This document shows, in pieces, positions 44,973 to 55,085 of a DNA stretch of 64,000 nucleotides. The notes under the pieces are model-generated. The model was not told the origin of the DNA and searched no databases. It saw nothing but the letters and a program-made list of their open reading frames with translations. The first letter of the stretch is position 1. Every line of letters begins with the position of its first letter. The stretch covers positions 12,772,001 to 12,836,000 of the forward strand of contig NC_059502.1 of the NCBI RefSeq assembly GCF_914767665.1, in the 5' to 3' direction. The stretch is from Harmonia axyridis (Eukaryota > Arthropoda > Insecta > Coleoptera > Coccinellidae). The translations under genes and the position numbers were made by a program.

Positions 44973-45898
44973 ACAGGTGTTTTTTTCGAAATATATAACT
45001 TTAAGTTGGCATTACTGTTCAAGATAGAGACTGATTTAACAGCTGTAAAGTGATTTATTCTCAGTTTGGTTTGGCAATTCATCATGAATGGACTCACGCC
45101 TGAACAATTCTTGCAAATAGTGCAATTTTATTTCGAAAATAATGGTTCTGTGCGGAATACGTATCGCGCACTACGTCCATTTTATTTTGTTTAGCGATGA
45201 AGCGCACTCCTGGTTGAATGGCTACGTCAACAAACAAAACTGCCGCATTTGGAGTGAAGCTAATCCTCAAGTGTATGTCGAAACACCGTTACATCCAGAA
45301 AAACTGACTGTTTGGTGCGCTTTATGGGCTGGTGGAATCATCGGTCCGTACGTCTTCAAAACCGATGATGGCCAGAACGTTACAATCAATGGTGATCGGT
45401 ATAGAGCCATGATTACTAACTTTTTCATTCCTGAATTGAACAACCATGATGTCCAGGAGCTGTGGTTCCAACAAGACAGTGCAACATGTCACACAGCTCG
45501 TGCCACAATCGATTTATTGAAAGACACGTTTGGTGACCGCCCAATTTCACGTTTTGGACCGGTGAATTGGCCTCCAAGATCTTGTGATTTAACACCGCTA
45601 GACTACTTTCTGTGGGGCTATGTAAAGTCATTGATCTATGCGGATAAGCCACAAACCCTTGACCATTTGGAAGACAACATTCGCCGTGTTATTTCCGATA
45701 TACGGCCACAAATGTTGAAAAAAGTCATCGAAAATTGGACGTCCAGATTGGACTATATCCGAGCCAGCCGTGGCGGTCATAAGCCAGAAATCATATTAAA
45801 AATGTAATGCCACAAGATTATCTTGCGGATAAATAAAATTCAAATCCATCGTTGTTTTATTGCAATTTAAAGTTCTATAGCTCTAAAAAACCACCCTT
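44973..45898 (+). mobile_element. DD41D Tc1/mariner element, copy D (HTH-less)
   Basis: A 926-bp element between TA dinucleotides (44971-44972 and 45899-45900), the exact signature of Tc1/mariner insertion. Ends: ACAGGTGTTTTTTTCG and the complement-like AAAAAACCACCCTT. It has the same internal deletion as copies C and E: codons for RALRPF are followed by TTTTGTTTAGCGATGAAGC, where the catalytic domain begins in a different frame. The 3' half is nearly complete. Confidence 0.9.
45142..45807 (+). pseudogene. DD41D catalytic-domain frame, copy D
   Basis: An open frame of 221 codons. The first 16 residues (MVLCGIRIAHYVHFIL) are read in a frame different from the ancestral N-terminus. From FSDEAHSWLNGYVN onward the transposase is authentic: GGIIGPYVF, FQQDSATCHTAR with the second catalytic D (G changed to S next to it), CDLTPLDYFLWGYV with the third D, and WTSRLDYIRASRGGHKPE at the end. 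The DD41D spacing is preserved. Because the ancestral start (MNGLTPEQFLQIVQ, upstream near 45084) is out of frame with the core and the DNA-binding region is gone, this is treated as a pseudogene although the core is uninterrupted. Confidence 0.78.
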
Positions 45899-46471
45899 TA
45901 TTTTCAAATTCACAATTTTACTATATCATTATGAATGTATATTATATTGAATGAAATATATATGTTCGAGTGATTCCCGATTAAATATACAAATTTGAAT
46001 ATTTGGAATCCGATATTTTTTCCTAATTGTCGAATTCATAATAAGCAGAATATTCATTATTTTCTATATCACCTGCTGAAATCCAAGGTTTGGCAACTTT
46101 TGCTCTCCTAGTGTCATCGGTTGTTTCACGTCGTTTGGCGCGCTTGATGTTTGTTTTCTGAATTTCTGATATATTTAGGTATTCATTTCAATATATTTTG
46201 AGTTGATATGAAACGTTGATTCACTATGGGACATAAGAAGTGCGTTCTTTTTGGACCAATTCGCGAATTGAGTGAAATATCATATCACTGATATGTTTTC
46301 ATTTCCGCACGCTTCATGTCGAATTTGATAGTTCATGTTGCTTACTGATAATTACATATGCTCCCTCTATCTATGTTTACTACTTTGAGTTTGAGACCAT
46401 TCTCGTTTCAATATTGAAAAATTACATATATTGTGACGAAATGATAGAGCATTCGGAGAACGAACGTTCAA

Positions 46472-46882
46472 AATAGTTATTTATAATACAAGTGCAGAAG
46501 GCATTGATATTCTTCCACGAGCTCAAAATTCAAAAACGAGCCACGAAGTCGCGAGTTTTGGAATGAACGAATGGTAGAATGAGCCTTCTGTACGAGTATT
46601 ATACATTATTTTCTCTAATTCATTGCATTTTCATTGAAATTAATGAAATATTTCCATAAATATATTTTAGTGATTTTTGCATTGAAAAATGTTGGTTGGC
46701 AGAACTGATTTCTTTGAGGCAAATTGATGAATTGACAGATAAAGCCGTGGCGGAAAGTTCGGAGTGCCAACATAGAATAATAAAATATAACCATGAAAAC
46801 TGTGCGTTTCTGATATATTCTCGCACGATTTTGTTCTACAAGATGTGGAAGAATGAAAGGAATAACCACAGAATTAGAGAAA
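46472..46882. repeat. dispersed repeat family H, copy 2
   Basis: About 410 bp nearly identical to 8364-8780; the match starts at AATAGTTATTTATAATACAA and stops after CCACAGAATTAGAGAAAA in both. The 5' part contains the same hairpin with GCAGAAGGC and GCCTTCTG arms. The two copies lie in unrelated flanks, so this is a mobile or formerly mobile unit. Confidence 0.7.
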
Positions 46883-47790
46883 AATATTTCCTTCGTCAAA
46901 ATGCTTTTTCAATCCGGCAAATGCAACATTTTCAATTCCATCGATTCGGTTCACGGGTTCTTTGTATATAGCTCGTGCTGAACAGTCATTAGGTAGACGA
47001 ACAGGATTCGTTGCATGCCATCGAACAACAATACCTAAATACCTACCCCAATTTTCGATGTATTGTTTTGGAAAACAACTAAATCAAAAATAGTGGTCGG
47101 AATTTGCGGGAACAATGTGCCGATAGGAATCGAATTTCGTTGTCAATATTCGACCTCGTGCGGCTATTATAAAAATTTATGTTTTCTGTTTGGCCGACAC
47201 GAAAAAGAAGGACTTGGGCGGGCCGGGGTTCTTCTTCAGGCCCCAAGACAAATTTGGCACCGATTCCAGATCGATAGCTTGACTCCGGGGTTGAAATATG
47301 GGAGCTCTTACCTCTGGACGGGACTACGTGTAGGTATTTGTATAAATGAGTGAGTCGAGCATACTGAATTTATCATCTATTCATGCCGTTATTTGTGCGC
47401 TCCTGGAATTTGGGAAGTACGGGTTTTGTGCAGATCATTATCTTCCCTGAGAATTCGAAAACATCGTTCCTTCACGACTGCTGTAGAATATAGCTTTTCT
47501 TATTTCGAATTTGATCACATCATGTCAGTATTCCATCCCATGATGGTGCAGAAGGCATTGATCTTCTTCCACGAGTTCGAAATTCAAAAACGAGCCACGA
47601 AGTAGCGCGTTTTTTTTAATGAACGAGCTGTAGAATGAGCCTTCGGTATGATTATTATACATTTTTTTCTAGAATTCAATGAATGTTTGATTAAATTAAT
47701 GGAATTTCCATAAATCCATTAATATCATAAATTTTCTGCAATTCGAGGCTATATTGTAAAAAAACTGATCAAACATTTATGATTCACTAC
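46883..47790. other. unassigned, GC-richer segment and repeat scraps
   Basis: The part from about 47190 to 47345 is GC-rich. On the plus strand a 96-codon frame (47063-47353) covers it. On the minus strand the reading SWGLKKNPGPPKSFFF with a CAGAGGTAAGAG donor-like site is equally possible; neither is recognised. At 47475-47540 there is a repeat shared with 3657-3740, and at 47550-47665 a fragment of family H. Confidence 0.35.
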
Positions 47791-48208
47791 TTTCTCCCAT
47801 CTTTCGGACGACGTGCGAATCCCGCGTTGAAAAAACTGGTCACCTTTTGAAGCGATCCACGAATCGATCCAATTTTTCACTTATTCATAAGATCGGAAGT
47901 AGTGGTCAGCCAGGCCGTGTGCCATTGATCGAAACAAGTGATAGTCCGAGGGAGCAACGTCAGGAGAATACAGCGGGTGGGGTAGGAGTTCCCCTTTCAA
48001 CGTTTCCAAGTATGTCTTGACCACTTTCGCAACATGGGTTCGTGCATTGTCATGCTGTAAAATAACTTCATCATGTCTCTCGTTGTATTGCGGTCGTTTG
48101 TCTCTCAATACTTGGCTCAAACGCATTAATCGCGTTCGATAACGATCACCTGTGATGTTTCAATCGGTTTTAACAACTCATAATATAATACACCGAGCTG
48201 GTCCCACC
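47791..48208 (-). pseudogene. mariner transposase, 3' half (split by LINE)
   Basis: Minus-strand mariner remnant. The reading WWDQLGVLYYELLKP just right of 48150 is followed by MRLSQVLRDKRPQYNERHDE, VILQHDNARTHVAKVVKTYL and LYSPDVAPSDYHLFRSMAHG. HDNA and PSD provide the second and third catalytic aspartates with 34 residues between them (DD34D). It ends around ERWEKVV near 47791, and the 3' inverted repeat is missing. The 5' half continues at 52803-53554, beyond the inserted LINE. Confidence 0.85.
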
Positions 48209-48210
48209 AA

Positions 48211-48236
48211 ATAATAATAATAATAATAATAATATA
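48211..48236 (-). repeat. (TTA)n 3' tail of the LINE
   Basis: On the plus strand, AATAAT-type triplets repeat eight or nine times directly next to the mariner sequence. Read on the element's strand this is (ATT)n following AATAAACTAT. A short-repeat tail in place of poly(A) is known for several non-LTR clades and marks the 3' insertion junction. Confidence 0.8.
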
Positions 48237-48522
48237 GTTTATTCTGAAATAGATACAGTATAAACGTTCCACACGGAGGTATAACCTGTACGTGATTTAC
48301 ATTTTAACTGAAAAATTACAGAATCCATACGTCCAAAGTATTACATTTCCAAACAGAAAAAATAAACACAAAAAAAAGAAACTCTCTTTTCTAACTCTTA
48401 ACATAACTAAATTAAACTATCATTCGCTTAACATTTCAAAGGATGGATGTTCCATATAAAAAGATTGAACGCTCATGTGACTGGGATGTACATAATAATT
48501 TATTGAAATCAGGCCTCATCAA

Positions 48523-51462
48523 CTAGGGATTGATAAGCGAAGCAAAGTAAGCTCTTCCCTTTTCCATTATCCAATTTTTCATTTCTCTTTTGTACGCATA
48601 AAAACTCTTAATTTCCTTCAGTTTTCTAGGAATGGTGGAATGAATACGGGGTGCCAGGTAAGTGCAACATCTTTGTCCTATACGTTTTTCGGCTCTAGGA
48701 ACAAGATACTGGTTTTTCTTATTTCTCGTCTCATAGTTATAATCACTTTTCAAGATATTTATCCTTTTCATATATATAGCAAGCAGCATATCCAGTGCGA
48801 ACAGTTGATGTGGATTCATGATTCTGGAGATGCTATACAAACCATCGGATGGAAACAGAAGAGGTTTGCCGTAGATAATTCGTAATAGCCACTTCTGGAT
48901 GACTTCTACCCTTTTCATGTGAGTTTTGTATGCTCCGCCCCAACCAATTATTCCATACTTAATATGGGATTGACAAAGCGACAGGTAAATTACTCTTAGA
49001 TTTGTCACATCTAGATATTTCTTGAGACACCTGAATTTCGGAAGTAGATATCTCAGTTTTGTCACTACCGTAGTGATATGTTTGTCCCATTTTAGGTGCC
49101 TGTCAATTGTTACCCCCAGGTACCTGATATGTTCTGCCTCAGGGATTGAAGTATTGTTGTCAACTTTGAGATTGCCCATTTGTGGAAGACCTGAACTATA
49201 AGATGCAAACGGTAGGTATTTCGTTTTTTCCGTGTTGATAGTTAACTTATTTTGCTGCAACCAATTTTTTATCCTTAGGAGATCCCTCTCAACTTCCAAT
49301 TTCAACTCTTCCCATGTATCACCCTCATACAATACGGCAGTATCGTCTGCGAAGCTGATGACCTCCCCTTTCTTATTCATTAAAAGTAGACCGTTCATGT
49401 AAATTATGAATAAAATTGGTCCCAACACTGTTCCTTGCGGTATACCATATTCAACCTTTTTCTTCTCACTAACAAATTCATTCAATTTAACGTATTGTGT
49501 TCTATCGGACAAATAACTTTCAATTAGATCATATGCCTTTCCTCGAAAGCCGCATTGATGAAGTTTTCGAATCAGTTTCTTATGTGACACTGTGTCAAAA
49601 GCTTTCGCGAGGTCTATAAAAACGCACAAACCCACCCTGCCGTTATCCAACCAACTGTATACCCTCTCTACAACTCTTCTAATCGCTTCCTCTGCAGACT
49701 TGCCAGATCTGAAGGCGAATTGATTGTCTGATAAAATCCCATTTTTCTCTAAAAAATTTACTATTCGAACTTTAAGTATTTTTTCTATTATTTTAGCTAC
49801 GTTAGATGTGAGACAAATAGTTCTGTAATTAGTTATATTTGTTGTATCCCCTGACTTGAACAATGGTTTGATTATACCAGTTTTGAGAACACTTGGAAAT
49901 TCTCCCGATTCAAAGCATCGGTTCACCAGCAACATTAGAGGTTCCGCTATTTCATCTTGAATATTTTTCAGTAGCTCCGTTTGTATGCCGTCCTCTCCAG
50001 GGGCTCCATCGCTTTTCAGTTGCCTAATCATTCCCTTCACTTCATTCGTACAAGTAGGAAAGAAAAATAACGTTTCATTACAATAATGTTCGCTCCCACC
50101 ATCTTGGACCTCTTCTATTCTTTCAGCCAATTTTTTCCCAATTTCGCTATAATACCTACTGAACTCTTCCACTATTTTCTCCTTATCCATCAGCTCATGT
50201 CCGCTTGAGTCTCTAATTGAATTTATTTCTGTTTTAGGTCTCGATCTCCCACATATATCATCTACACACGCCCACAGTGACTTAGCTTTGGATGCTCTGT
50301 TTATCATGTTATTAATGTAACCTTTTTTTGCCTCTCTTATCAGCTTCTGTAGAATATTACGGTATTGTGTATATTTTAGCCTTAATGCATTATTGGATTG
50401 ATCTTTCATCATTTTTTTATATAAGTTGTTTTTGATATTTATCGCCTTCAAAAAGCCTGCAGTGATCCATCTCTCCTTCCCTGATTTTCTGTACGTTGAT
50501 TTAACTTTAGTTGTATTTTTTTCTATATTATAGTTAATTTCATTGAGAAAACATTCTGTGAAGGAGTTGACACCCTTGTTCCTACTGAGTTCATTCCAAT
50601 CAATATGTTTCAAGTTTTTTCTAAGTTCCGAATAATTTATATAGGTTCTATAGCGGTCAGCTTTCTTCTTTGGTGTATTCTCGAAGTCGAGGCATAATAC
50701 TGTTGTGTAATGATCAGTTATATTTGTACGAATAATGAACCCTTTATTCTGATCGACTACTGTTCTACGACAACTCAGGAAAAAATGGTCTAAACAACTA
50801 CCACTGGATGGTCTCGTAACATCGTTAATATAAGATTTATATCCAAAATAATTCAAAAGATTCACATATTCTTCAACACATTGATGGTGCGATAAGAGAT
50901 TGATGTTCATGTCACCTACTAAGATGTGATAATCGAATGTTTTGCTCTCTTCAATATAATCAAACAAGTCTTTATTGAATTTTTCCACGCATAATTGAGG
51001 CGATCGATACATCCCTGTGATTTTAATGGTTTTATCAGTAAGCTTAACGTCCAATTCAATGGCCCTAACTTCCCCTATAGAAATTACCCTATAGTTGTAT
51101 TCTAGGTCTTCTCTAATATATACAATAATTCCATCATTCTTATTAAAGCTTCCGTTGTTGTAAATACATGTATACCCTGCTATCTTGAAAAGATCCAGAT
51201 CTGGAATTTTGAAAGTTTCCGTCAACAAAATCACATGAAAGTTTTCAGAATATTCTCTCAATAATATTGTAAATTCTTCAAAATTCTTCTCAATACTTCT
51301 AATATTATTATGTATTATCTTAAATTTATCCCTTTCATCCACATGATCATTCAATTCGCCAATCTGGTCCAAAATTTTGGTTTCATATAAATTCACTTTA
51401 AAGTCCCTCAAAAATTGGTCCATATTAACAATGCAAAAAAAAAAACAACAAAAAAACCTCAA
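48523..51462 (-). CDS. LINE ORF2: endonuclease and reverse transcriptase
   Basis: A single uninterrupted frame of 979 residues. The apurinic-type endonuclease occupies about residues 48-260: HNNIRSI (51-57), TETF with E82, MYRSP (151-155), VGDMNIN (D184, N186), CLDHFFLS (223-230) and the terminal TDHYTT (D250, H251). The reverse transcriptase spans about 450-750: FKSGDTTNITNYR, FAFRSGKSAEEA, FIDLAKAFDTVSHKKL with the first catalytic D, YGIPQGTVLGPILF (about 672), FADD with the catalytic pair (704-707), and LRYLGVTID after it. It ends with the post-polymerase W...IQKWLLRIIYGK region. The true start is probably Met14 (MDQFLRDF), since the first 13 residues come from a T-rich tract. Roles (nicking target DNA and copying the RNA at the nick) are known for the family. 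All catalytic residues I can check are present. Confidence 0.92.
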   Translation of the reverse strand: MRFFCCFFFCIVNMDQFLRDFKVNLYETKILDQIGELNDHVDERDKFKIIHNNIRSIEKNFEEFTILLREYSENFHVILLTETFKIPDLDLFKIAGYTCIYNNGSFNKNDGIIVYIREDLEYNYRVISIGEVRAIELDVKLTDKTIKITGMYRSPQLCVEKFNKDLFDYIEESKTFDYHILVGDMNINLLSHHQCVEEYVNLLNYFGYKSYINDVTRPSSGSCLDHFFLSCRRTVVDQNKGFIIRTNITDHYTTVLCLDFENTPKKKADRYRTYINYSELRKNLKHIDWNELSRNKGVNSFTECFLNEINYNIEKNTTKVKSTYRKSGKERWITAGFLKAINIKNNLYKKMMKDQSNNALRLKYTQYRNILQKLIREAKKGYINNMINRASKAKSLWACVDDICGRSRPKTEINSIRDSSGHELMDKEKIVEEFSRYYSEIGKKLAERIEEVQDGGSEHYCNETLFFFPTCTNEVKGMIRQLKSDGAPGEDGIQTELLKNIQDEIAEPLMLLVNRCFESGEFPSVLKTGIIKPLFKSGDTTNITNYRTICLTSNVAKIIEKILKVRIVNFLEKNGILSDNQFAFRSGKSAEEAIRRVVERVYSWLDNGRVGLCVFIDLAKAFDTVSHKKLIRKLHQCGFRGKAYDLIESYLSDRTQYVKLNEFVSEKKKVEYGIPQGTVLGPILFIIYMNGLLLMNKKGEVISFADDTAVLYEGDTWEELKLEVERDLLRIKNWLQQNKLTINTEKTKYLPFASYSSGLPQMGNLKVDNNTSIPEAEHIRYLGVTIDRHLKWDKHITTVVTKLRYLLPKFRCLKKYLDVTNLRVIYLSLCQSHIKYGIIGWGGAYKTHMKRVEVIQKWLLRIIYGKPLLFPSDGLYSISRIMNPHQLFALDMLLAIYMKRINILKSDYNYETRNKKNQYLVPRAEKRIGQRCCTYLAPRIHSTIPRKLKEIKSFYAYKREMKNWIMEKGRAYFASLINP

Positions 51463-51568
51463 AACTACAATCTAATAGCAAACGAAAGCAATTACCCCTA
51501 CTGAAAATTCTACAAATAAAAAAACTAAAAACTAAGAAGACAAAACTTATCTCTCTCTCCAAACTGTC

Positions 51569-52486
51569 TTAGCCACCCCTCTTTGTCTTGCTTCCCAGGT
51601 TTCCTGCTCTCTGATCCCTCCTTATAGGACCCGACGATCCTGAAGACTGTGATCTCGTTCTTCCCAGATCCTCAAAGTCCTTCGTCTTATTCAGCACAAT
51701 ATTCAACGTCGATATTTCCTTGTTTAATTTGGATTGTTCTTCAGTCTGCAAATGGTCGTGCTCAGTAAGCATTTGTTTGAAACGCGCAATGGGTGCGGGA
51801 CTACCAGGAGCACTGTTCACCAAATCAAGATTTTTACTAGATAGAGTAGCAGGTTCCTCGATGAAGTCTTTACTGGTCTTAGGTGATCTATCCAAATTAT
51901 CTTCCCCCTTCAGCTGTTCTATGGAGTACTTCTCCCCATTGACGTATAAAAATCTGGATCGTATATAAGCTCTGTAGTTCTTAGCTCTGGCTATGGATAG
52001 TTGTTGTCTCAGAAATCTGAAGTCGCTTCGGTCCTCCTGACAAAGATCTTCGCTGATATAGATACGAGTACCTTTTAGTTTTCGCCGGTTGTTAATCACT
52101 TTTGATTTGGCCAAGAATGACAAAAATTCAATCTTTATCACAAGGTTGTTTTTACTGAGTCTATATATGTTGTTTACTTCAAATTCTACCAAGTTAATGT
52201 TTAGAAGGGAGTTCAGCTGTGAAATTACAGAATGTACAAGGTTTGAGTCATTTAATTCCAATCCTGTTATAATGATATTATTCTTTATAGAATGACGTTT
52301 AAATTCAAGAAGCTCCTCTTCAACTCTATTTACTCTTTCCTCGCACAACTGCACTCTTTCACCTGTAGTCGATCTAATCTGCTTAATTTCCTCTCTCAGC
52401 TTCGCCAACTCTTCTTTGATTGTGGAGGTTTGTGCGGAAAATTCATTCTTCAGAAATTTTGATAATTCATCACTCACTGATGCCAT
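51569..52486 (-). CDS. LINE ORF1 RNA-binding-type protein
   Basis: An uninterrupted frame of 305 residues directly upstream of ORF2 on the same strand. Residues about 10-75 form a likely coiled coil (TIKEELAKLREEIKQIRS, CEERVNRVEEELLEFKRHS). This is followed by a compact domain, about 75-190, beginning NNIIITGLE and containing NNIYRLSKNNLVIKIEF and RFLRQQLSIARAKNYRAYIR, typical of coiled-coil plus RNA-binding ORF1 proteins of CR1/L2-like elements. The C-terminus is low-complexity and basic (ending SKTKRGG). There is no CCHC zinc knuckle. Such proteins package the element RNA; this is known of the family rather than shown here. Confidence 0.82.
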   Translation of the reverse strand: MASVSDELSKFLKNEFSAQTSTIKEELAKLREEIKQIRSTTGERVQLCEERVNRVEEELLEFKRHSIKNNIIITGLELNDSNLVHSVISQLNSLLNINLVEFEVNNIYRLSKNNLVIKIEFLSFLAKSKVINNRRKLKGTRIYISEDLCQEDRSDFRFLRQQLSIARAKNYRAYIRSRFLYVNGEKYSIEQLKGEDNLDRSPKTSKDFIEEPATLSSKNLDLVNSAPGSPAPIARFKQMLTEHDHLQTEEQSKLNKEISTLNIVLNKTKDFEDLGRTRSQSSGSSGPIRRDQRAGNLGSKTKRGG

Positions 52487-52802
52487 TCTTTTCCCGGGGT
52501 GTATTTTCGTGTGTGGTAAGCCTTAGGCTAGTACTTATCAATATCACAGATGTAGATAACAAGATGTAGACAAAATACGAACGAACGTAAATAAATCGAA
52601 TAATTTCGGTGAAAACAGTTGATTTAGGGTTCAAAATAATATTTTGACGTGAAATCATCCGGTCAGTCAGAGTCTGGAACCCACAAACTTTCTGCTGTCG
52701 AGTTTTCACAAAATTTTAATCAGAATTTTTCCCGTAAAATGAGAATTTTTGCAGACAATTCAGAAGTACGTTTACTCATATGGACATATATTGTAAATAA
52801 TG

Positions 52803-53554
52803 AGCATGACCTTGGAACCGTGAATATTCGGTTTGACCGTCGACGTGGAAGCATAGCCGGGATATTCTTATTATTTTCTGGGTTTAGGAATATCGTAATG
52901 AACCCATTTTTCGTTTCCATTCACAATGCGATACAGAAATCATTTCCGTCTTTGCCTTGCAATTAGCTGTTCACCAGCAAACAAACGCCGTTCAACATCT
53001 CTCGGCTTCAACTCATACGGCACCCAATTTCCTTGTTTCTGAATCATTACCATGACTTTCAGGAAATTCGAAATGGCTTATTGCGTCACTCCCAATGATC
53101 CTGCCAATTTTTCTTGCGTTTGACACGAATCTTGATCTTATAATGCCTCCAATTCTGCATCTTCGAAAACTTTCTCTCTGCCACCGCCATGCTAGTCTTC
53201 GACGTCAAAATCACCGTTCTTGAAGCGTTGACACCACTATCGGCACGTTCTTTCACTAATAGCGACCCTATCATGGGTAATTGAGAGCATTCGATGAGCC
53301 GCAGCCGCAGATTTTTTCATATTGAAGCAGAAAATTAAAACATCCTACAAATGACGATAATTTGGCTGGTAAGCTGACATGTAATCGAGAATAACTTCAT
53401 GTTGCAGACACAAGTCGATTAATTTTTCGATGGCGTTTGTTTACAAATACCTAAGCTTATTGTATGACATCTACGATCTATTTATTTCGACTTCGACCAC
53501 CACTTACTGCTACAGCATTCTATTGTAAAACGGCGGAAGCAAAGTTGTACACAC
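52803..53554 (-). pseudogene. mariner transposase, 5' half (split by LINE)
   Basis: The minus-strand continuation of the mariner at 47791-48208. The 5' inverted repeat lies at 53526-53554 (complement of AAAACGGCGGAAGCAAAGTT) next to TA at 53555-53556. Inward come the helix-turn-helix part (53086-53274, containing GVNASRTVILTSKTSMAVAE in a shifted frame, with ERKFSKMQNWRHYKIK), the NWVPYELKPRDVER-type block near 53020, and PNIHGSKVML near 52815-52840. Frameshifts are present throughout. The LINE entered between the MLC and WWDQ codons. Confidence 0.82.
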
Positions 53555-53556
53555 TA

Positions 53557-54200
53557 TTTAATTACACGCATCAATAAAAAGTATTCTTATCGAATATATC
53601 TTTCTTCATGACTTGTAGAAAAAAGAAATACACTGATGGAAATTGATATGCAAAGGTTTTAGTATCACGCCATAATCTCACGTTCAAAACATTTGAATAT
53701 TCAGGCCTACCGAAATTTACATTTTTCCCCAAACTTCAGCATATAATCTAACCCTCCCAGTCTTGATAAACAAAATACATAAACTATCCGCGTAGTCAGT
53801 CCCAGACTCCGAAAGTCGCAGACTTTCAGATCTGAACGAAAAAAAAAGAATATCATTTCTCATACATCCAAACTCCGTCAGTTTTCGGAGGCCACATTTT
53901 CGCAGTCTTCTTGTTTCTATTATCGCGAATATAATAGGTTTTCCGCTCAGAGCCCGCTAGCGGATTTGGAGAAACCCATTTTCAACGCGAAGCTGTTTTT
54001 CACGTGGCTAAACTGATCACCTGCCAATATATTTTCAGGTCTCGAGAGAAAAGGGAGAGAAATTGATATTCACTGTGGGAAATCATTGAATTGTTTCTGA
54101 TTGAAAGAGCGTTAAGAATTCAATCCAGTTGCTTTCGGTTTCATTCAAAAAATCATGGGAAATTTATGTTAAATACTACTATAGGAAACACAATTTATAC
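53557..54200. other. non-coding spacer
   Basis: No recognisable gene. A somewhat GC-richer patch at about 53800-54030 includes TCAGTTTTCGGAGGCC but has no long frame. Confidence 0.4.
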
Positions 54201-54202
54201 TA

Positions 54203-55085
54203 ACTGACAAAAAAAACTGCAACACCCAGAAGGAGCTGTTTAAATTTTAATTCATTTTGGTAAAACATAGATAGTATAGCAAGGAGTAAATGATTGAATT
54301 TGGAGAAAAAAATCGTGAAGGTTTTTTCATGTAAACAATTTTTGTTACTTGAATATTGAAGTAGTTGTTTGCAAGTTTTTTTCTAACAAAGCAGCTGTTC
54401 GAAGAGATCCAAAGTCAATGTATAGTTGTTGTTATAAATGCCTAGAGAACGTGTACGCGGAATTTATTGCCAGCTAACTTAATTTGAAAGAGGTCGAATT
54501 ATTGGTCTACGGGAGGCGGGGTTGTCATTTCGACAAATCGCTAACTGCACGAACAGAAATCCAACTACTGCTATGAGATGTTGTCAAGCATGGTTTGATA
54601 ATGCACAAAATCGAAGAAGAGTAGGCACCGGACGTCGAAGGGGCACAAATGAAGTTCAAGATCGACGTCTAAGACTTATGGCCATTAAAGATCGATTTGC
54701 GACAACTCGATCTTTGGCTGATGAGTGGTTAGGAGAACAAGGCCATCCTGTAACTGTCCGAACCGTTTACCGCCGGATAACGACTTTTGGACTGCAGCAT
54801 TATCGACCCCATCTTGTGTTACCTCTGACAGTTTAGCATGGCCGGCAACGAATACAGATGGTGAGAAGAACGTCAACATTGGATTGTGAAATAGCATCAG
54901 GTCGTCTTTTCTGATGAATCTCGATTCTCCTTGGGTGCACATGATGGCCAAAAAAGGGTTGGACAACGTTGGGGAGGAAGACGTGAACCTCAGTTTGATG
55001 ATGAGCGTCATATACACCGGACAGTAGGCGTTATGATATGGGGTACTATTGCATATGTGAACAATGCTTTTAATAGTATCTCATA
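54203..55085 (+). mobile_element. Tc1-like element, 3' truncated
   Basis: Starts after TA (54201-54202) with ACTGACAAAAAAAACTGCAA, the same end as the MITE at 30069. The plus-strand transposase begins MPRERVRGIYCQLT at 54438, has a stop, then FERGRIIGLREAGLSFRQIA (helix-turn-helix), a second helix block in the open frame 54522-54836 (NPTTAMRCCQAWF, GTGRRRGTNEVQDRRLRLMA, LADEWLGEQGHPVTVRTVYR) and, after frameshifts, VVFSDESRFSLG-type sequence with the first catalytic D, and RRYDMGYYC. The second and third catalytic residues and the 3' inverted repeat are lost. From 54761 on, the sequence is part of the left arm of the palindrome. Confidence 0.85.

Larger units (their letters stand above)
44891..46389 (+). 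mobile_element. 8-bp-TSD MITE, copy 5, hosting DD41D copy D
   Basis: Family ends CATATAGTAATAAACATAG and CTATGTTTACTACTTTGAG bound the element. The octamer TTTGAGAC at 44883-44890 is repeated exactly at 46390-46397, a target duplication. It is interrupted by DD41D copy D at 44973-45898; without that insertion it is about 573 bp. The insertion point differs from that in copy 1, so the two nestings are independent events. Confidence 0.87.
48209..52802 (-). mobile_element. non-LTR retrotransposon with both frames open
   Basis: A minus-strand APE-type LINE of about 4.6 kb. Order on the minus strand: 5' region (about 52802-52487, boundary uncertain), ORF1 (52486-51569), a 106-base gap, ORF2 (51462-48523), a 3' region with an AATAAA signal near 48243, and a (TTA)n tail at 48211-48236. 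It sits inside a mariner, whose protein sequence stops on one side (IHGSKVML at about 52805) and resumes on the other (WWDQLG at about 48205). No RNase H domain and no gag zinc knuckles were seen, which fits CR1/L2/Jockey-type clades; the precise clade is not resolved. Confidence 0.9.

Noticed and set aside
51720..51968. Plus-strand frames inside the LINE (also 48640-48885 and 52089-52295)
   Set aside because: Antisense shadows of ORF1 and ORF2.
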